The notes: generated by a model not told the origin, from the letters alone. DNA of 48,672 nucleotides from Lentisphaeria bacterium (GCA_016287975.1 JAEEXV010000329.1:1-48672); one strand, 5' to 3'. Shown: positions 9,939 to 20,831, counted from the first letter of the stretch. Program-made: numbers and translations.

Positions 9939-11483
9939 ATGTCCGAACCGGAATCCATCGTCGTCCTCGACTTCGGCTCGCAGTACAGCCAGTTGATCGC
10001 GCGCCGCATCCGCGAATGCCGCGTCTTCAGCCGCGTCGTCCCGTGCAGCATCACCGCCGCCGAGGTCGCCGCCCTCCAGCCCAGAGGCGTCATCCTCTCG
10101 GGCGGCCCCGCCAGCGTCTACGATCCAGGCTCCCCCCAGATGGATCCCGCCATCCTCGACCTGGGCCTCCCCGTCCTCGGCATCTGCTACGGCATGCAGC
10201 TGATGATCCGCAACCTCGGCGGAGAGGTCTCCCCCGCCCCCAGCCGCGAATACGGACGCACCCAGCTCGCCATCCGCAAGCCAGGCGACCTCTTCGACGG
10301 TCTCGAACCCCTCCAGACCGTCTGGATGTCCCACGGCGACAAGGTCACCGTCGAACCCGAGGGGATCGAGACCCTCGCCGTCACCGCCAACTCCGAATAC
10401 GCCGCCTGCCAGCTCCACGGCCGAAAGCTCTACGCCATCCAGTTCCACCCCGAAGTCGTCCACACCCCCAACGGCGCCAGAATCCTCGCCAACTTCTGCC
10501 ACCGCATCTGCGGATGCAAAGGCGACTGGACCATGGAATCCTTCATCGACCGCTCCGTCCGACAAATCCGCGAAACCGTCGGCGGCGAGCGCGTCATCCT
10601 CGGGCTCTCCGGCGGCGTCGACTCCTCCGTCGCCGCCGCCCTCCTCCACAAGGCCCTCGGACGCCAGCTCATCTGCATCTTCGTCAACAACGGCCTCCTC
10701 CGCAAAAACGAGGCCGAGGGCGTCCAGCAGCTCTTCGGGCGGAACTTCCAGATGGACCTGCGTTATGTCGACGCCACCGACCGCTTCCTCGACAAGCTCG
10801 ACGGCGTCGCCGACCCCGAGACCAAGCGCCACATCATCGGACACGAGTTCATCGAGGTCTTCGCCGACGCCGCACGCTCCGTCGGGGACGCCACTTTCCT
10901 CGCGCAGGGCACCACCTACCCCGACGTCATCGAGTCCCAGCCCATCAACGGCAACCCCGCCGCCATGATCAAGAGCCACCACAATGTCGGCGGCCTCCCC
11001 AAGGACCTCAAGTTCAAACTCATCGAACCCCTCGCGCAACTCTTCAAGGACGAAGTGCGCGAGGTCGGGCGGCAGCTCGGCCTCGCCGACGAGGTCATCC
11101 TCCGACAGCCATTCCCAGGACCGGGCCTCGCCGTCCGTCACCTCGGCCCCGTCACCCGCGACACCCTCCGCATCCTCCGCGACGCCGACGCCATCTTCAC
11201 CGAGGAGGTCAAGCGCTCGGGGCTCTACTACAAGCTCTGGCAGACCTTCTGCGTCTTCCTCCCCGTCAAGTCCGTCGGCGTCATGGGCGACAACCGCACC
11301 TACGACTACGTCATCGCACTCAGGGCCATCGAATCGCAGGACGGCATGACCGCCGACTGGGCCTACCTCCCCGCGCCGCTCCTGCGCACCGTCTCCTCCC
11401 GCATCGTCAACGAGGTCCGCGGCGTCAACCGCGTCGTCCTCGACATCTCCTCCAAGCCACCCGCCACCATCGAGTGGGAGTAG
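9939..11483 (+). CDS. guaA: GMP synthase (glutamine-hydrolysing)
   Basis: GuaA converts XMP to GMP using glutamine and ATP. The 514-residue product has an N-terminal class I glutamine amidotransferase domain (nucleophile Cys in GICYGMQLM near residue 83; FHPEVVHT with catalytic His and Glu near 170). An ATP-pyrophosphatase domain (P-loop LSGGVDSSV near 220) and a C-terminal dimerisation domain ending in KPPATIEWE follow. The start at 9939 is chosen because it directly precedes the conserved IVVLDFGSQYSQLIARRIRE region; the frame is open further upstream inside purB. It lies 16 bases after purB and 5 bases before hisH, so the three are almost surely co-transcribed. Confidence 0.96.
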   Translation: MSEPESIVVLDFGSQYSQLIARRIRECRVFSRVVPCSITAAEVAALQPRGVILSGGPASVYDPGSPQMDPAILDLGLPVLGICYGMQLMIRNLGGEVSPAPSREYGRTQLAIRKPGDLFDGLEPLQTVWMSHGDKVTVEPEGIETLAVTANSEYAACQLHGRKLYAIQFHPEVVHTPNGARILANFCHRICGCKGDWTMESFIDRSVRQIRETVGGERVILGLSGGVDSSVAAALLHKALGRQLICIFVNNGLLRKNEAEGVQQLFGRNFQMDLRYVDATDRFLDKLDGVADPETKRHIIGHEFIEVFADAARSVGDATFLAQGTTYPDVIESQPINGNPAAMIKSHHNVGGLPKDLKFKLIEPLAQLFKDEVREVGRQLGLADEVILRQPFPGPGLAVRHLGPVTRDTLRILRDADAIFTEEVKRSGLYYKLWQTFCVFLPVKSVGVMGDNRTYDYVIALRAIESQDGMTADWAYLPAPLLRTVSSRIVNEVRGVNRVVLDISSKPPATIEWE

Positions 11484-11488
11484 CCACC

Positions 11489-12118
11489 ATGCAGACCGTC
11501 TCCATCCTCGACTACGGCGCAGGGAACCTCACCAGCGTCCGCCTCGCCTTCGAACGCCTCGGCGCCATCCCCCTCCAGTGCGCCGACGCCGCCGAAATCG
11601 CCCCCGACGGCCCCATCGTCTTCCCCGGCGTCGGCTCCGCCGCCAGCGGCATGGCCGCCCTCCAGGCGCGCGGCTTCGGCGACGCCCTCCGCGAAGCCGT
11701 GGCGCGGCAGCGCCCCGTCCTCGGCATCTGCCTCGGCATGCAGCTGCTCTTCCAGCACAGCCAGGAGGACGGCGGCACCCCCGCCCTCGGCATCCTCCCA
11801 GGCACCGTCGAACTCTTCCAGTTCCCTGGCCACCCCGAACTCAAGGTCCCCGAGATGGGCTGGAACGCCGTCGCCTTCGCCAACCCGCCGCACCCCGTCT
11901 TCCAGGGCATCCCGTCAGGCACCCCCTTCTACTTCGTGCACTCCTACTACTGCCACGCCGCCGACCCCGCCATCATCGCCGGAACCACCGAATACGGCGG
12001 ACTCGACTTCACCTCGGCCGCCGCCACGGGCTCCCTCGTCGCCACCCAGTTCCACCCCGAACGCTCGGGCGACGCGGGAATGCAGCTGCTCAAGAACTTC
12101 CTCGCCACGGAGGCCTGA
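11489..12118 (+). CDS. hisH: Imidazole glycerol phosphate synthase, glutaminase subunit
   Basis: HisH hydrolyses glutamine and passes ammonia to HisF for histidine synthesis. The 209-residue product has ILDYGAGNL at the N terminus, the nucleophile Cys in GICLGMQLLF near residue 79, the Y-x-HSYY strand, and TQFHPERSG with the catalytic His/Glu near 190. The start is 5 bases after guaA and hisF starts 5 bases after its stop. Its partner follows directly, while the rest of the his genes are not in this window. Confidence 0.95.
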   Translation: MQTVSILDYGAGNLTSVRLAFERLGAIPLQCADAAEIAPDGPIVFPGVGSAASGMAALQARGFGDALREAVARQRPVLGICLGMQLLFQHSQEDGGTPALGILPGTVELFQFPGHPELKVPEMGWNAVAFANPPHPVFQGIPSGTPFYFVHSYYCHAADPAIIAGTTEYGGLDFTSAAATGSLVATQFHPERSGDAGMQLLKNFLATEA

Positions 12119-12123
12119 CCGCA

Positions 12124-14201
<2,078 letters not shown>

Positions 14202-14222
14202 ATCGGCGTGCCATAACCTTCG

Positions 14223-16631
14223 CTATTTCTTCTCCCTCGCCGCCCCTGGGCGGGGCTTCATGGCGGCGCCCAGAACCTCGTCCAACTCCGGGTCGTTGAT
14301 GCGCAGCGCGAAGTAAACCGCATCGAAGCCCCCCGCGTTGGGGGCGCGGACATTCGCGCCCGCCTCCACGAGCATCCGAACGATCTCCAGCCGAAACTGC
14401 TGCTCAGGGTGCTGCGCGCGCAGAATCACGGCCATGAGCAGCGCCGTGGAGCCACTGGAGGGGATGCGCACCTCCAAATCAATCCCAGGCAACGCCAGCA
14501 GCCGCCGCAGCACCTCGGGGTTCTCCTGGATCGCCGCCAGCACCAGATGCGGCGTCTCCCCCGCCTGCGATGGCCCTGGGCGCATCCCCTTCGCCAGCAG
14601 CGCGTCCATGCACTCCAGGCGGCCGTACATGATCGCCCAGTGCAGCGGATCCCAGTGACGCCCTCCCTGCCCCGACTTCTGCAACTCCCCCAGCGTGGCC
14701 GCCTGGATCATTTTGGCGGCCAGTTCGGTCTCGTCCAGGGCAATCGCCTGCGCCAGCGGATTCCGCCCCTTCTCGGGATGGCGGAGTTCCGCCCACGGGA
14801 CATGATGGGCAAGGAGATAGTCCGCCGCCGCGAGGCTCTCTGCGTCGGCCACCTGGAACCAGAGGTCGGCGGGGATCTTGAGCCCAGCCGCCAGCAACGC
14901 GTCCGCATTGGCGAAGTTCTGCGCCATGACGGCGCGGCGCAGCCACGCCTCCTGCGGCGGCTGCGCCGCCAGCAACGCGCGCAACTGCGCTGGCGTCCCG
15001 ATGGCGGCGCACTCCAGCTGGATCTCTGGCCGCGAATAGTCGGGGTCGGCCAGAAGATCGTGCCGCCGCAGGGAATCGGCCACCGCGAAAAACTGCACCT
15101 GGTCCGCGATCTCGCCCTCGTTCTTCTGCGGAACCGCGCTCCAGAAGGCGAGCATGACATCCTCCTCCAGATAAAAGCGCCCCAGCGTCATCAGCGAAGT
15201 GCCCCGCCACAGAATCGACCACTGAATGACATCCACGCCCAGCCGCGGATCGACGCGCTCCTGGTAGTCGAGAAGGGTGAATTCCGTCCCCTTTCCCGCG
15301 AACTCCGCGACCAACTGCCGCCGCCGCTCCGCAGTCATGCCCTTCACCACCCGACGCGGCATCGGACATGCGATCGCGTAGATGCGGCGCCGCTGCGCCT
15401 CCTCCGACGGCCCAGGCGGAGTGAGGACAAGCTGGCCATATTCCTTGAACCCCGCGATGAGTTTCCGGGGCGACTTCTCGATGTCGGCGCGCGTCATGAC
15501 CTCCCAATCCTTCGGCACCGTGACCGTGTAGCGCCCCGACAGCAGGGACACGCGCCGCTGGCTCCGAATCTCCTCCTCCATCTGGCGCTTCCGCTCCGCC
15601 AGTTCCCTGGCCTGCGCGACCAACTCGGGATCAGGCAACGGCGGACGATGCGAACGCCGCCAGCGGCGCGCGACAACGTATAGCGCCACCCCCGCCAGCG
15701 CCAGGCAGCAGTAGCGCCGCCACCGCCGACGGATGCTGGCACCAAGCCGCCGCGGCCACGAGACCACCTCCTCCACGACCGCCGAAAGACCATGACGCAG
15801 GTGGTCCGCGAAGGTCTCGCCGTAGAGGCATTGATGGCGGATCCGCGCAAACGCCCGCTCCAGTTTCTCCAGGCGCACCAGACGACGCTGCGGGACGCGG
15901 TCGCACAGACGGCGCGCCAGCCGAAAATAGAGTTTGTTGACCAGCGTCAGCGGAAGCGCGGACGGCCACGACGGGAAACTGCCCGCGCCATTGCCAGTCA
16001 CGCAGCAATAGACCAGTTTCCCGAAGGCATAGAGGTCGTTGCGCTGGCGCGACGCCTGCGTGTCCATGGGCGTGTCGCCGCTCCGCACCTCGGGCGGCAG
16101 GAAGTCGAGCGTGCCCGCCAACTGCGTCATCGTCCCCGTCAGCGGCGAAAGCAGCCCGAGATCCCCCAGTTTCGGACGACCGTGCACAAAGAGGATGTTG
16201 TCTGGCTTGATGTCGCGGTGCGCAAAGCCCATGCGGTGCAGCGCGACGATGTTTTCCAGCAGGCTCTGCAGCACCTCGTGCAGCGTCTCTGGCGGCAGCG
16301 GCCCCCGCGACAGCCGCGCGGCCAGCGTGTCAGGGACGTAATCGCCCCCGTCGACGGGATCGGCTGGCTCCATCGTGTAGTAGAGGAAGTCGTCGTCCGC
16401 GCCGACATGGAAGATGCGCAGCAGGCCTGGAATGCCTTCCGCGATGGAGCGGTAGTGGGTGATCCCCTTGAGTTCGCGCTCCCATCCGTCCCCCACGCGC
16501 CCCTTCGGAATGAGTTTCAGCGCCAGACGCTGCCCCGTGATGTCGCGGCAGAGGTAGACCTCCCCGAAGCCGCCGCCCCCGCAGTGCTTCAGGATCGCCA
16601 GACTATGGAATGTTTCCCCAGGATGTGGCAT
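14223..16631 (-). CDS. Membrane-anchored serine/threonine protein kinase with ankyrin-like C terminus
   Basis: The 802-residue product has an N-terminal Hanks-type kinase domain (about 5-285): glycine loop GGGGFGEV near 18-25, Lys39, HRDIKPDN at 138-145, DLG at 157-159 in place of DFG, and PPE at 179-181. One membrane segment (about 307-322) and a charged, possibly coiled segment follow (about 335-360). The 360-550 stretch has no family I recognise. The end (about 570-800) has ankyrin-like helical repeats, for example HWDPLHWAIMYGRLECMDALLAKG and LEIVRMLVEAGANV. If the kinase is cytoplasmic, the ankyrin part is predicted outside the membrane, which is unusual. The frame stays open upstream to 17072, but the Met at 16631 starts the kinase domain; the longer version would overlap the structured RNA region and the promoters. 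Confidence 0.85.
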   Translation of the reverse strand: MPHPGETFHSLAILKHCGGGGFGEVYLCRDITGQRLALKLIPKGRVGDGWERELKGITHYRSIAEGIPGLLRIFHVGADDDFLYYTMEPADPVDGGDYVPDTLAARLSRGPLPPETLHEVLQSLLENIVALHRMGFAHRDIKPDNILFVHGRPKLGDLGLLSPLTGTMTQLAGTLDFLPPEVRSGDTPMDTQASRQRNDLYAFGKLVYCCVTGNGAGSFPSWPSALPLTLVNKLYFRLARRLCDRVPQRRLVRLEKLERAFARIRHQCLYGETFADHLRHGLSAVVEEVVSWPRRLGASIRRRWRRYCCLALAGVALYVVARRWRRSHRPPLPDPELVAQARELAERKRQMEEEIRSQRRVSLLSGRYTVTVPKDWEVMTRADIEKSPRKLIAGFKEYGQLVLTPPGPSEEAQRRRIYAIACPMPRRVVKGMTAERRRQLVAEFAGKGTEFTLLDYQERVDPRLGVDVIQWSILWRGTSLMTLGRFYLEEDVMLAFWSAVPQKNEGEIADQVQFFAVADSLRRHDLLADPDYSRPEIQLECAAIGTPAQLRALLAAQPPQEAWLRRAVMAQNFANADALLAAGLKIPADLWFQVADAESLAAADYLLAHHVPWAELRHPEKGRNPLAQAIALDETELAAKMIQAATLGELQKSGQGGRHWDPLHWAIMYGRLECMDALLAKGMRPGPSQAGETPHLVLAAIQENPEVLRRLLALPGIDLEVRIPSSGSTALLMAVILRAQHPEQQFRLEIVRMLVEAGANVRAPNAGGFDAVYFALRINDPELDEVLGAAMKPRPGAAREKK

Positions 16632-16692
16632 CGGTGTACTCCAGGACGGACGCCGTCGCGGCCAGCCTCCTGCCGACAACGTCCCGCCGCTT

Positions 16693-16698
16693 ACTATA
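16693..16698 (-). promoter_or_regulatory. Possible -10 box for the kinase gene
   Basis: On the reverse strand TATAGT (16698-16693) sits 61 bases before the kinase start in an AT-rich patch. No good -35 box is found, so this is weak. Confidence 0.3.
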
Positions 16699-16762
16699 AA
16701 CCCGCTGTTCTCGGCGGGAGGCCCCCCGTGGCAACCGAATCCCGCCCGCATTGAACGCCGAC

Positions 16763-16790
16763 TTCCGATTTTCGGCGGATGGATTATATT
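16763..16790 (+). promoter_or_regulatory. Promoter for the structured leader or small RNA
   Basis: TATATT (16785-16790) is preceded by TTCCGA (16763-16768) with a 16-base spacer. The -10 box matches those at 22593 and 36184. The -35 box is poor. Transcription would start near 16797. Confidence 0.4.
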
Positions 16791-16797
16791 AAGGCGC

Positions 16798-16982
16798 TTG
16801 CCAGAAACCGACATGAACTCTCCGATTGCATCCATCCGAACTCTCATGGGGCGTGGCCGCCGCGTTGAAAAACGCCCGGCCACGGTGCGCGCGTGCCCCA
16901 TGACCCGCATGGCCGCCGCCATTGCCTGCGCCGCGCATCCCATTTCCACCTGAAAAGCCATCCCATCGCGGATGGCTTTTTT
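16798..16982 (+). ncRNA. Structured RNA candidate: riboswitch-like leader or small RNA
   Basis: This is a gene-free stretch of about 185 bases between a -10 box and an intrinsic terminator. It contains a strong multi-part hairpin at 16845-16902: outer stem CATGGGGC/GCCCCATG, middle stem GTGGCCG/CGGCCAC, and an apical GCGTT-GAAA-AACGC with an 11-base bulge on the 3' side. A second small stem (ATGGC/GCCAT) is at 16909-16922. Bases 16832-16838 (CCATCCG) can pair with 16969-16975 (CGGATGG), which would break the terminator, as in an attenuator. The length also fits 6S RNA, but I do not see conserved 6S, SRP, tmRNA or RNase P motifs. No known riboswitch consensus is recognised. Confidence 0.5.
16953..16982 (+). 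terminator. Rho-independent terminator before the lipoprotein gene
   Basis: A perfect 11-base stem AAAAGCCATCC/GGATGGCTTTT with a 6-base loop ends in six T residues. It lies 16 bases upstream of the lipoprotein start and downstream of a promoter, so it is either the end of a small RNA or an attenuator. Confidence 0.85.
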
Positions 16983-16998
16983 GTTTGCCACGCCACCG

Positions 16999-17511
16999 AT
17001 GCCGAAACGCCTGTCCATCCTGCTCCTGCCGCTGCTCCTCCTTCTCGCCAACTCGTGCCAGGAGTTCGACAACCCCTTCTACGACCCCGTATTCGTCCTC
17101 TCCCTCCACGAGTTCGAAAACCCCATGCTCGCCACGAGCAAACTCGTCACCAGCGTCCAGGACACCAACCTCCACTACGAGCGCTCCATCCGACGCTTCC
17201 CGTTCCTCGACGCACGCCATTGCACCGAGGCCAAAGTCTACGGCCCCGCCAAGAACGGCCTCTACGGCATCCACCTCCACGTCTCGCCCTGGCAGGTCCA
17301 CGCCATGCAGCAGATCGCGGGCAACAACGCGGGCCTCATCTATGCGGTGGCCGTCGACGGAATGTATGTCGGATACTCCCATTTCTCCCGCGAGATGATC
17401 GTCAGCGACGTCTGCACCATCGAGCCCATCTGGACTGAACAGCAGGCGCGGAACATCGCCGACCACGTCCACCAGAACTTCCGCTCCCTGAACAACTGGA
17501 AGCACAAATAG
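16999..17511 (+). CDS. Small putative lipoprotein of unknown function
   Basis: The 170-residue product has a classic export signal, basic MPKR and a Leu-rich core, ending at LLANSC with Cys20 as the likely lipidated residue. The lipobox is imperfect because Asn stands at -2. The mature part has no domain I recognise; it is rich in aromatic and charged residues and contains two segments (KNGLYGIHLHVSPWQVHAM and AVAVDGMYVGYSHFSREM) that look like paired beta strands. The ATG at 16999 is preferred over an in-frame ATG at 16972, which lies in the terminator stem and would put nine residues before the signal. No Shine-Dalgarno is visible. GreA follows after 52 bases. Confidence 0.7.
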   Translation: MPKRLSILLLPLLLLLANSCQEFDNPFYDPVFVLSLHEFENPMLATSKLVTSVQDTNLHYERSIRRFPFLDARHCTEAKVYGPAKNGLYGIHLHVSPWQVHAMQQIAGNNAGLIYAVAVDGMYVGYSHFSREMIVSDVCTIEPIWTEQQARNIADHVHQNFRSLNNWKHK

Positions 17512-17563
17512 CGCCCTCCCAATCATACCAGACCAAAAAACAATCAACCCAAACGCAACTACC

Positions 17564-19759
17564 ATGGCCGATTCGCAAACCTATCAGAAAGATTCCGTCC
17601 TCCCCAATCTCTTCGCCCAGGCCAGAGCCCAAAACCAGAAGGCCATCGCCGATCTCGCGGAAATCCTCGAACTCGCAGGCGAAAAAGCCCCGCAGTGGAC
17701 CAGCGACCTCCAGGAACAATGGCGCACTGGCATCGAACCCACCTTCAAGCAGTTCGTCCCTGGACAGACCATCCCGCAGACCTATGCGCGCCTCCTGCGC
17801 GCCCTCCTCGACTGCGGCCTCGACTCCGTCGCCCTCCGCGACCACTATGTCCTGCTCTTCAAAAACCTCTTCCCAAACTGCCAGAACCCCGCTGGAATCG
17901 CCGACATCCTCGGGTTCCGCAAGCCCGACCTCCCCGTCCTCGACGCCGCCAAACGCCTCGCCCTCTATGAGGATCTCCACGTCGGCGACTCCTGCTACGA
18001 CCTCGGGCTGTGCATCGGCGGCGTCGTCACCGCCATCGACGAACTGAACTGCGAAGTCCAGATCCAGGCGGACCGCCCCCGCACCATCCCCCTCGACCAG
18101 TTCCTCGACACCTACATCCGCATCCAGAGCGGCTCCTCCCTCGCAAAGATCCTCCAGCACCAGAAGGTCGCCCCGTTCCAGTCCCGCGAAGCATTCGAGG
18201 GCGAGGCCCGCGCCAGCATCAAGGCGCTCAACCCCGTCTCCAACGAGGACATCTACAAAATGCTGGTGCCTGGCATCATGACCGCCGCCGAATTCGACGT
18301 CCTCACTGGCGCCCCGCCCCCGCCGCCCCAGCCCGTCAAAGCCGCCCCTGCCCCCACCCCAAAGGAGACCGAACTCTCCCAGCGCTGGGACCACAGCCGC
18401 TCCCTCGCCGAACTCGAAATCCGCATCAACAAGGCCAACGAGGGCGCAGGCATCGCGGACACCGAAAACCCCAACTTCGACAACCTCACCAACCTGCTGA
18501 CCCGCGACGCAGGCCGCCCCGACGTCGCCCCGCGCTGGGCCGCCGTCGTCTCCTCCATCCAGCGCTGCGCCAAGTTCCAGGAGTGGCTCGCCGAGTGCAT
18601 CCGCAAGATCACCCCCGCCCCCGTCGTCTGGCGGGACATCAAGATTTTCCTCACCATCACCGATAAGATGACGGGGAAACTCGTCTTCCCCTGGATGCAG
18701 ATCACTGGCGTCATCATGGGCGACGACTACCTCGTCACCCATACCCTCCAACTCCCCTACCGCCTCTGGACGCATACTGAAAAGGTGCTCGAAGACGCTG
18801 GAAAACCAGGCGACTTCTCCACCCAGGTCTTCAAGGCCTTCAACAGCAACACCCCCACCCCCGACCACTACTTCTGGCTCTGGAAGGCCCGCCCGCCCAA
18901 GGACCGCGCCGCCAAGGCCGCCTTCGAGGCCGAGCGCACCAGGCACCTCTCCAACGCATTCCTGCTCTTCCGCACCCTCCACCAGGAACTCCGCGGAAAC
19001 TACCTCAAGAGCCAGCGCCAGATGATGAAACTGCTCCTGGAGGATAAGAGCTTCCAGCGCACCCTCATCGCCGACGGCGCCCCCGAGGAGGAGCGCGCCA
19101 AGGCCGTCCAGAACCTCCTCAACTGCATCAAGCACCTCCCCCTGCTTTCCGCCAGCGACAAGCAGTCCCTGCTGGTCAAGATCGCCGCCCTCGCGCCCTC
19201 GGCCAAGCCCATCATCGAGGAGTTGTTCACGCCGCCCGCGACGCAGAAGTACCCCCGCGTCACCTCGGGGCGCTCGTACCAGCGCAAGAAGGAGGAACTC
19301 GACCATCTCGTCAACGTGGAGCGGCCCGCCAACGTCCGCGCCATCGCGGAGGCGCGCAGCCACGGCGACCTCTCCGAAAACGCGGAATACAAATACGCCA
19401 AGGAACAGGAGCGCAACCTCAACAAGAAGCAGGCCGAACTCCAGCGCGAACTCGCCAACGTCAAGCCGACCGACTTCAGGAAGATCACCATCACGGGCAG
19501 CATCGTCCCAGGCTGCGCCATCACCCTCCAGAATCTCGCGACCTCCCAGGAGGAGCGGATCTTCCTGCTCGGCATCTTCGATACCAATCCCGACCGCAAG
19601 TTCTTCTCCTTCGAGTCGCCCATCGGCGAACTCCTCCTGGGCCACGCCGTCGGCGACCGCGTCAAAATGCCCGCCGGATACGAGGCCTCCATCGTCGCCA
19701 TCGACACGCTCCCCGAAGAGATCCTCCAGGAACTCGACCCCGTCGAGGAAGAGGAATAG
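17564..19759 (+). CDS. greA: Transcription elongation factor GreA with long N-terminal extension
   Basis: The C-terminal 165 residues of this 731-residue protein form a full GreA. The coiled-coil starts at GRSYQRKKEELDHLV, carries the catalytic acidic tip (ARSHGDLSENAEYKYAKEQ), and is followed by the FKBP-like domain (PGCAITLQNL, PIGELLLGHAVGDRVKMPAG). GreA restarts backtracked RNA polymerase by stimulating transcript cleavage. The first 560 residues are mostly helical and have no other assignment; canonical GreA is about 158 residues, but Chlamydia GreA is about 715 residues with a similar layout, so this is probably a PVC-type trait. The frame is continuous, with no sign of an internal start or frameshift. 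Confidence 0.88.
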   Translation: MADSQTYQKDSVLPNLFAQARAQNQKAIADLAEILELAGEKAPQWTSDLQEQWRTGIEPTFKQFVPGQTIPQTYARLLRALLDCGLDSVALRDHYVLLFKNLFPNCQNPAGIADILGFRKPDLPVLDAAKRLALYEDLHVGDSCYDLGLCIGGVVTAIDELNCEVQIQADRPRTIPLDQFLDTYIRIQSGSSLAKILQHQKVAPFQSREAFEGEARASIKALNPVSNEDIYKMLVPGIMTAAEFDVLTGAPPPPPQPVKAAPAPTPKETELSQRWDHSRSLAELEIRINKANEGAGIADTENPNFDNLTNLLTRDAGRPDVAPRWAAVVSSIQRCAKFQEWLAECIRKITPAPVVWRDIKIFLTITDKMTGKLVFPWMQITGVIMGDDYLVTHTLQLPYRLWTHTEKVLEDAGKPGDFSTQVFKAFNSNTPTPDHYFWLWKARPPKDRAAKAAFEAERTRHLSNAFLLFRTLHQELRGNYLKSQRQMMKLLLEDKSFQRTLIADGAPEEERAKAVQNLLNCIKHLPLLSASDKQSLLVKIAALAPSAKPIIEELFTPPATQKYPRVTSGRSYQRKKEELDHLVNVERPANVRAIAEARSHGDLSENAEYKYAKEQERNLNKKQAELQRELANVKPTDFRKITITGSIVPGCAITLQNLATSQEERIFLLGIFDTNPDRKFFSFESPIGELLLGHAVGDRVKMPAGYEASIVAIDTLPEEILQELDPVEEEE

Positions 19760-19789
19760 CCGCCCGCCACGCCGACGCCACGCACCACC

Positions 19790-20830
19790 ATGGACACCCA
19801 GTCGAAAATCATCCCCCTCGATGCCCTGGGCGCATGGCGTTCGGCCCTGCGCGCCGACGGCAGGCGCCTCGTCGTCACCAACGGCGTCTTCGACCTCATG
19901 CACCGCGGCCACGCCACCTACCTCGCGCAGGCCGCCGACCTCGGAGACGCCCTCCTCGTCCTCATCAACGACGACGAGAGCGTGACCGCCCTCAAGGGCC
20001 CCACCCGCCCCATCCAGCCCGCCGCCGACCGCGCCTTCCTCCTCGCCGCCCTCGAATGCGTCGCCGCCGTCTGCGTCTTCCACGGCAAGCGCGCCACCGA
20101 CGCCTTGCGCCTCGCCGCCCCCGACGTCTATGTCAAGGGCGGCGACTACACCCCGCAGTCCCTCGACCGCGACGAGTTCGCCGCCCTGCAGGCCGTCGGC
20201 GCCGAAATCCGCATCCTGCCCCTGCAGCCAGGCTGCTCCACCACCGCCATCGTCAACCGCATCCTCGAGCAGAAGACCGAGTTCGGCGACAGCGGCCAGC
20301 GCCTCACCCTCGACGAACGCCTGAACCCCATCTTCGCGCGGCGCTCCGTGCGGAAGTTCCGCGCGCACCCAGTCGAGCAGCCGATGATTGCCGCCCTGCT
20401 GGAAGCCGCCATGGCCGCCCCCTCCGCCCGCGCCACCTATCCCGCCGAGTTCATCGTCCTCACCGAACGGCAAGACTTGAAGCGCGTCGCCGACTGCCTC
20501 CCCAACGGCAGGTTCCTCGCCGACGCCCCCCTCGGCATCGTCATCTGCGGCGACCTCTCCCGCGCCTGCCACGGCGAACTCTCCTATATGCTCCAGGACT
20601 GCTCCGCCTGCATGGAAAACCTCCTCGTCGCCGCCCGAATGCTGCGCCTCGGCGCCTGCTGGCTCGGAGTCCACCCCAACGTCGAGCGCATCGCCGCCCT
20701 GCGCAAGCTCTTCGCCCTGCCCGACGGCATCCTCCCCGTCGCCGCCGCCGCCATCGGATATCCGCTGGAGGAACTCCCGCCGCCGCGCACCCGTTTCACG
20801 CCCGAACAGGTCCATCTGAACCAGTGGTGA
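19790..20830 (+). CDS. Fusion of heptose-1-phosphate adenylyltransferase and nitroreductase-like domain
   Basis: Residues 1-165 of this 346-residue protein match the RfaE2/HldE nucleotidyltransferase domain. TNGVFDLMHRGHATYL holds the HxGH-like motif, followed by LINDDESV and YVKGGDYTP, and the C-terminal PLQPGCSTTAIVNRI. This enzyme adenylates D-glycero-beta-D-manno-heptose 1-phosphate to give the ADP-heptose precursor for lipopolysaccharide core. Residues 174-346 match a nitroreductase/FMN oxidoreductase fold: ARRSVRKFRAHPV for FMN phosphate, LEAAMAAPSA, and GACWLGVHPN. The two parts share one frame with only about 10 residues between them. I do not know a described link between the activities. 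The kinase half of HldE is absent. The stop is one base before the next start. Confidence 0.82.
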   Translation: MDTQSKIIPLDALGAWRSALRADGRRLVVTNGVFDLMHRGHATYLAQAADLGDALLVLINDDESVTALKGPTRPIQPAADRAFLLAALECVAAVCVFHGKRATDALRLAAPDVYVKGGDYTPQSLDRDEFAALQAVGAEIRILPLQPGCSTTAIVNRILEQKTEFGDSGQRLTLDERLNPIFARRSVRKFRAHPVEQPMIAALLEAAMAAPSARATYPAEFIVLTERQDLKRVADCLPNGRFLADAPLGIVICGDLSRACHGELSYMLQDCSACMENLLVAARMLRLGACWLGVHPNVERIAALRKLFALPDGILPVAAAAIGYPLEELPPPRTRFTPEQVHLNQW

Positions 20831-20831
20831 C

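Noticed and set aside
8105..10093. A 662-residue reverse frame over purB and the tandem array
   Set aside because: It contains GVSGVSG-type translations of the 9-bp array and no domain; purB is unmistakable on the other strand.
16798..16982. 6S RNA, SRP RNA, tmRNA or RNase P RNA
   Set aside because: Length alone fits 6S, but I could not find the conserved sequence or open-bubble pattern. SRP tetraloop, tmRNA tag and RNase P cores are absent.
16972..16999. Earlier start for the lipoprotein gene at 16972
   Set aside because: That ATG lies inside the terminator stem and would place nine residues before an otherwise ideal signal peptide.
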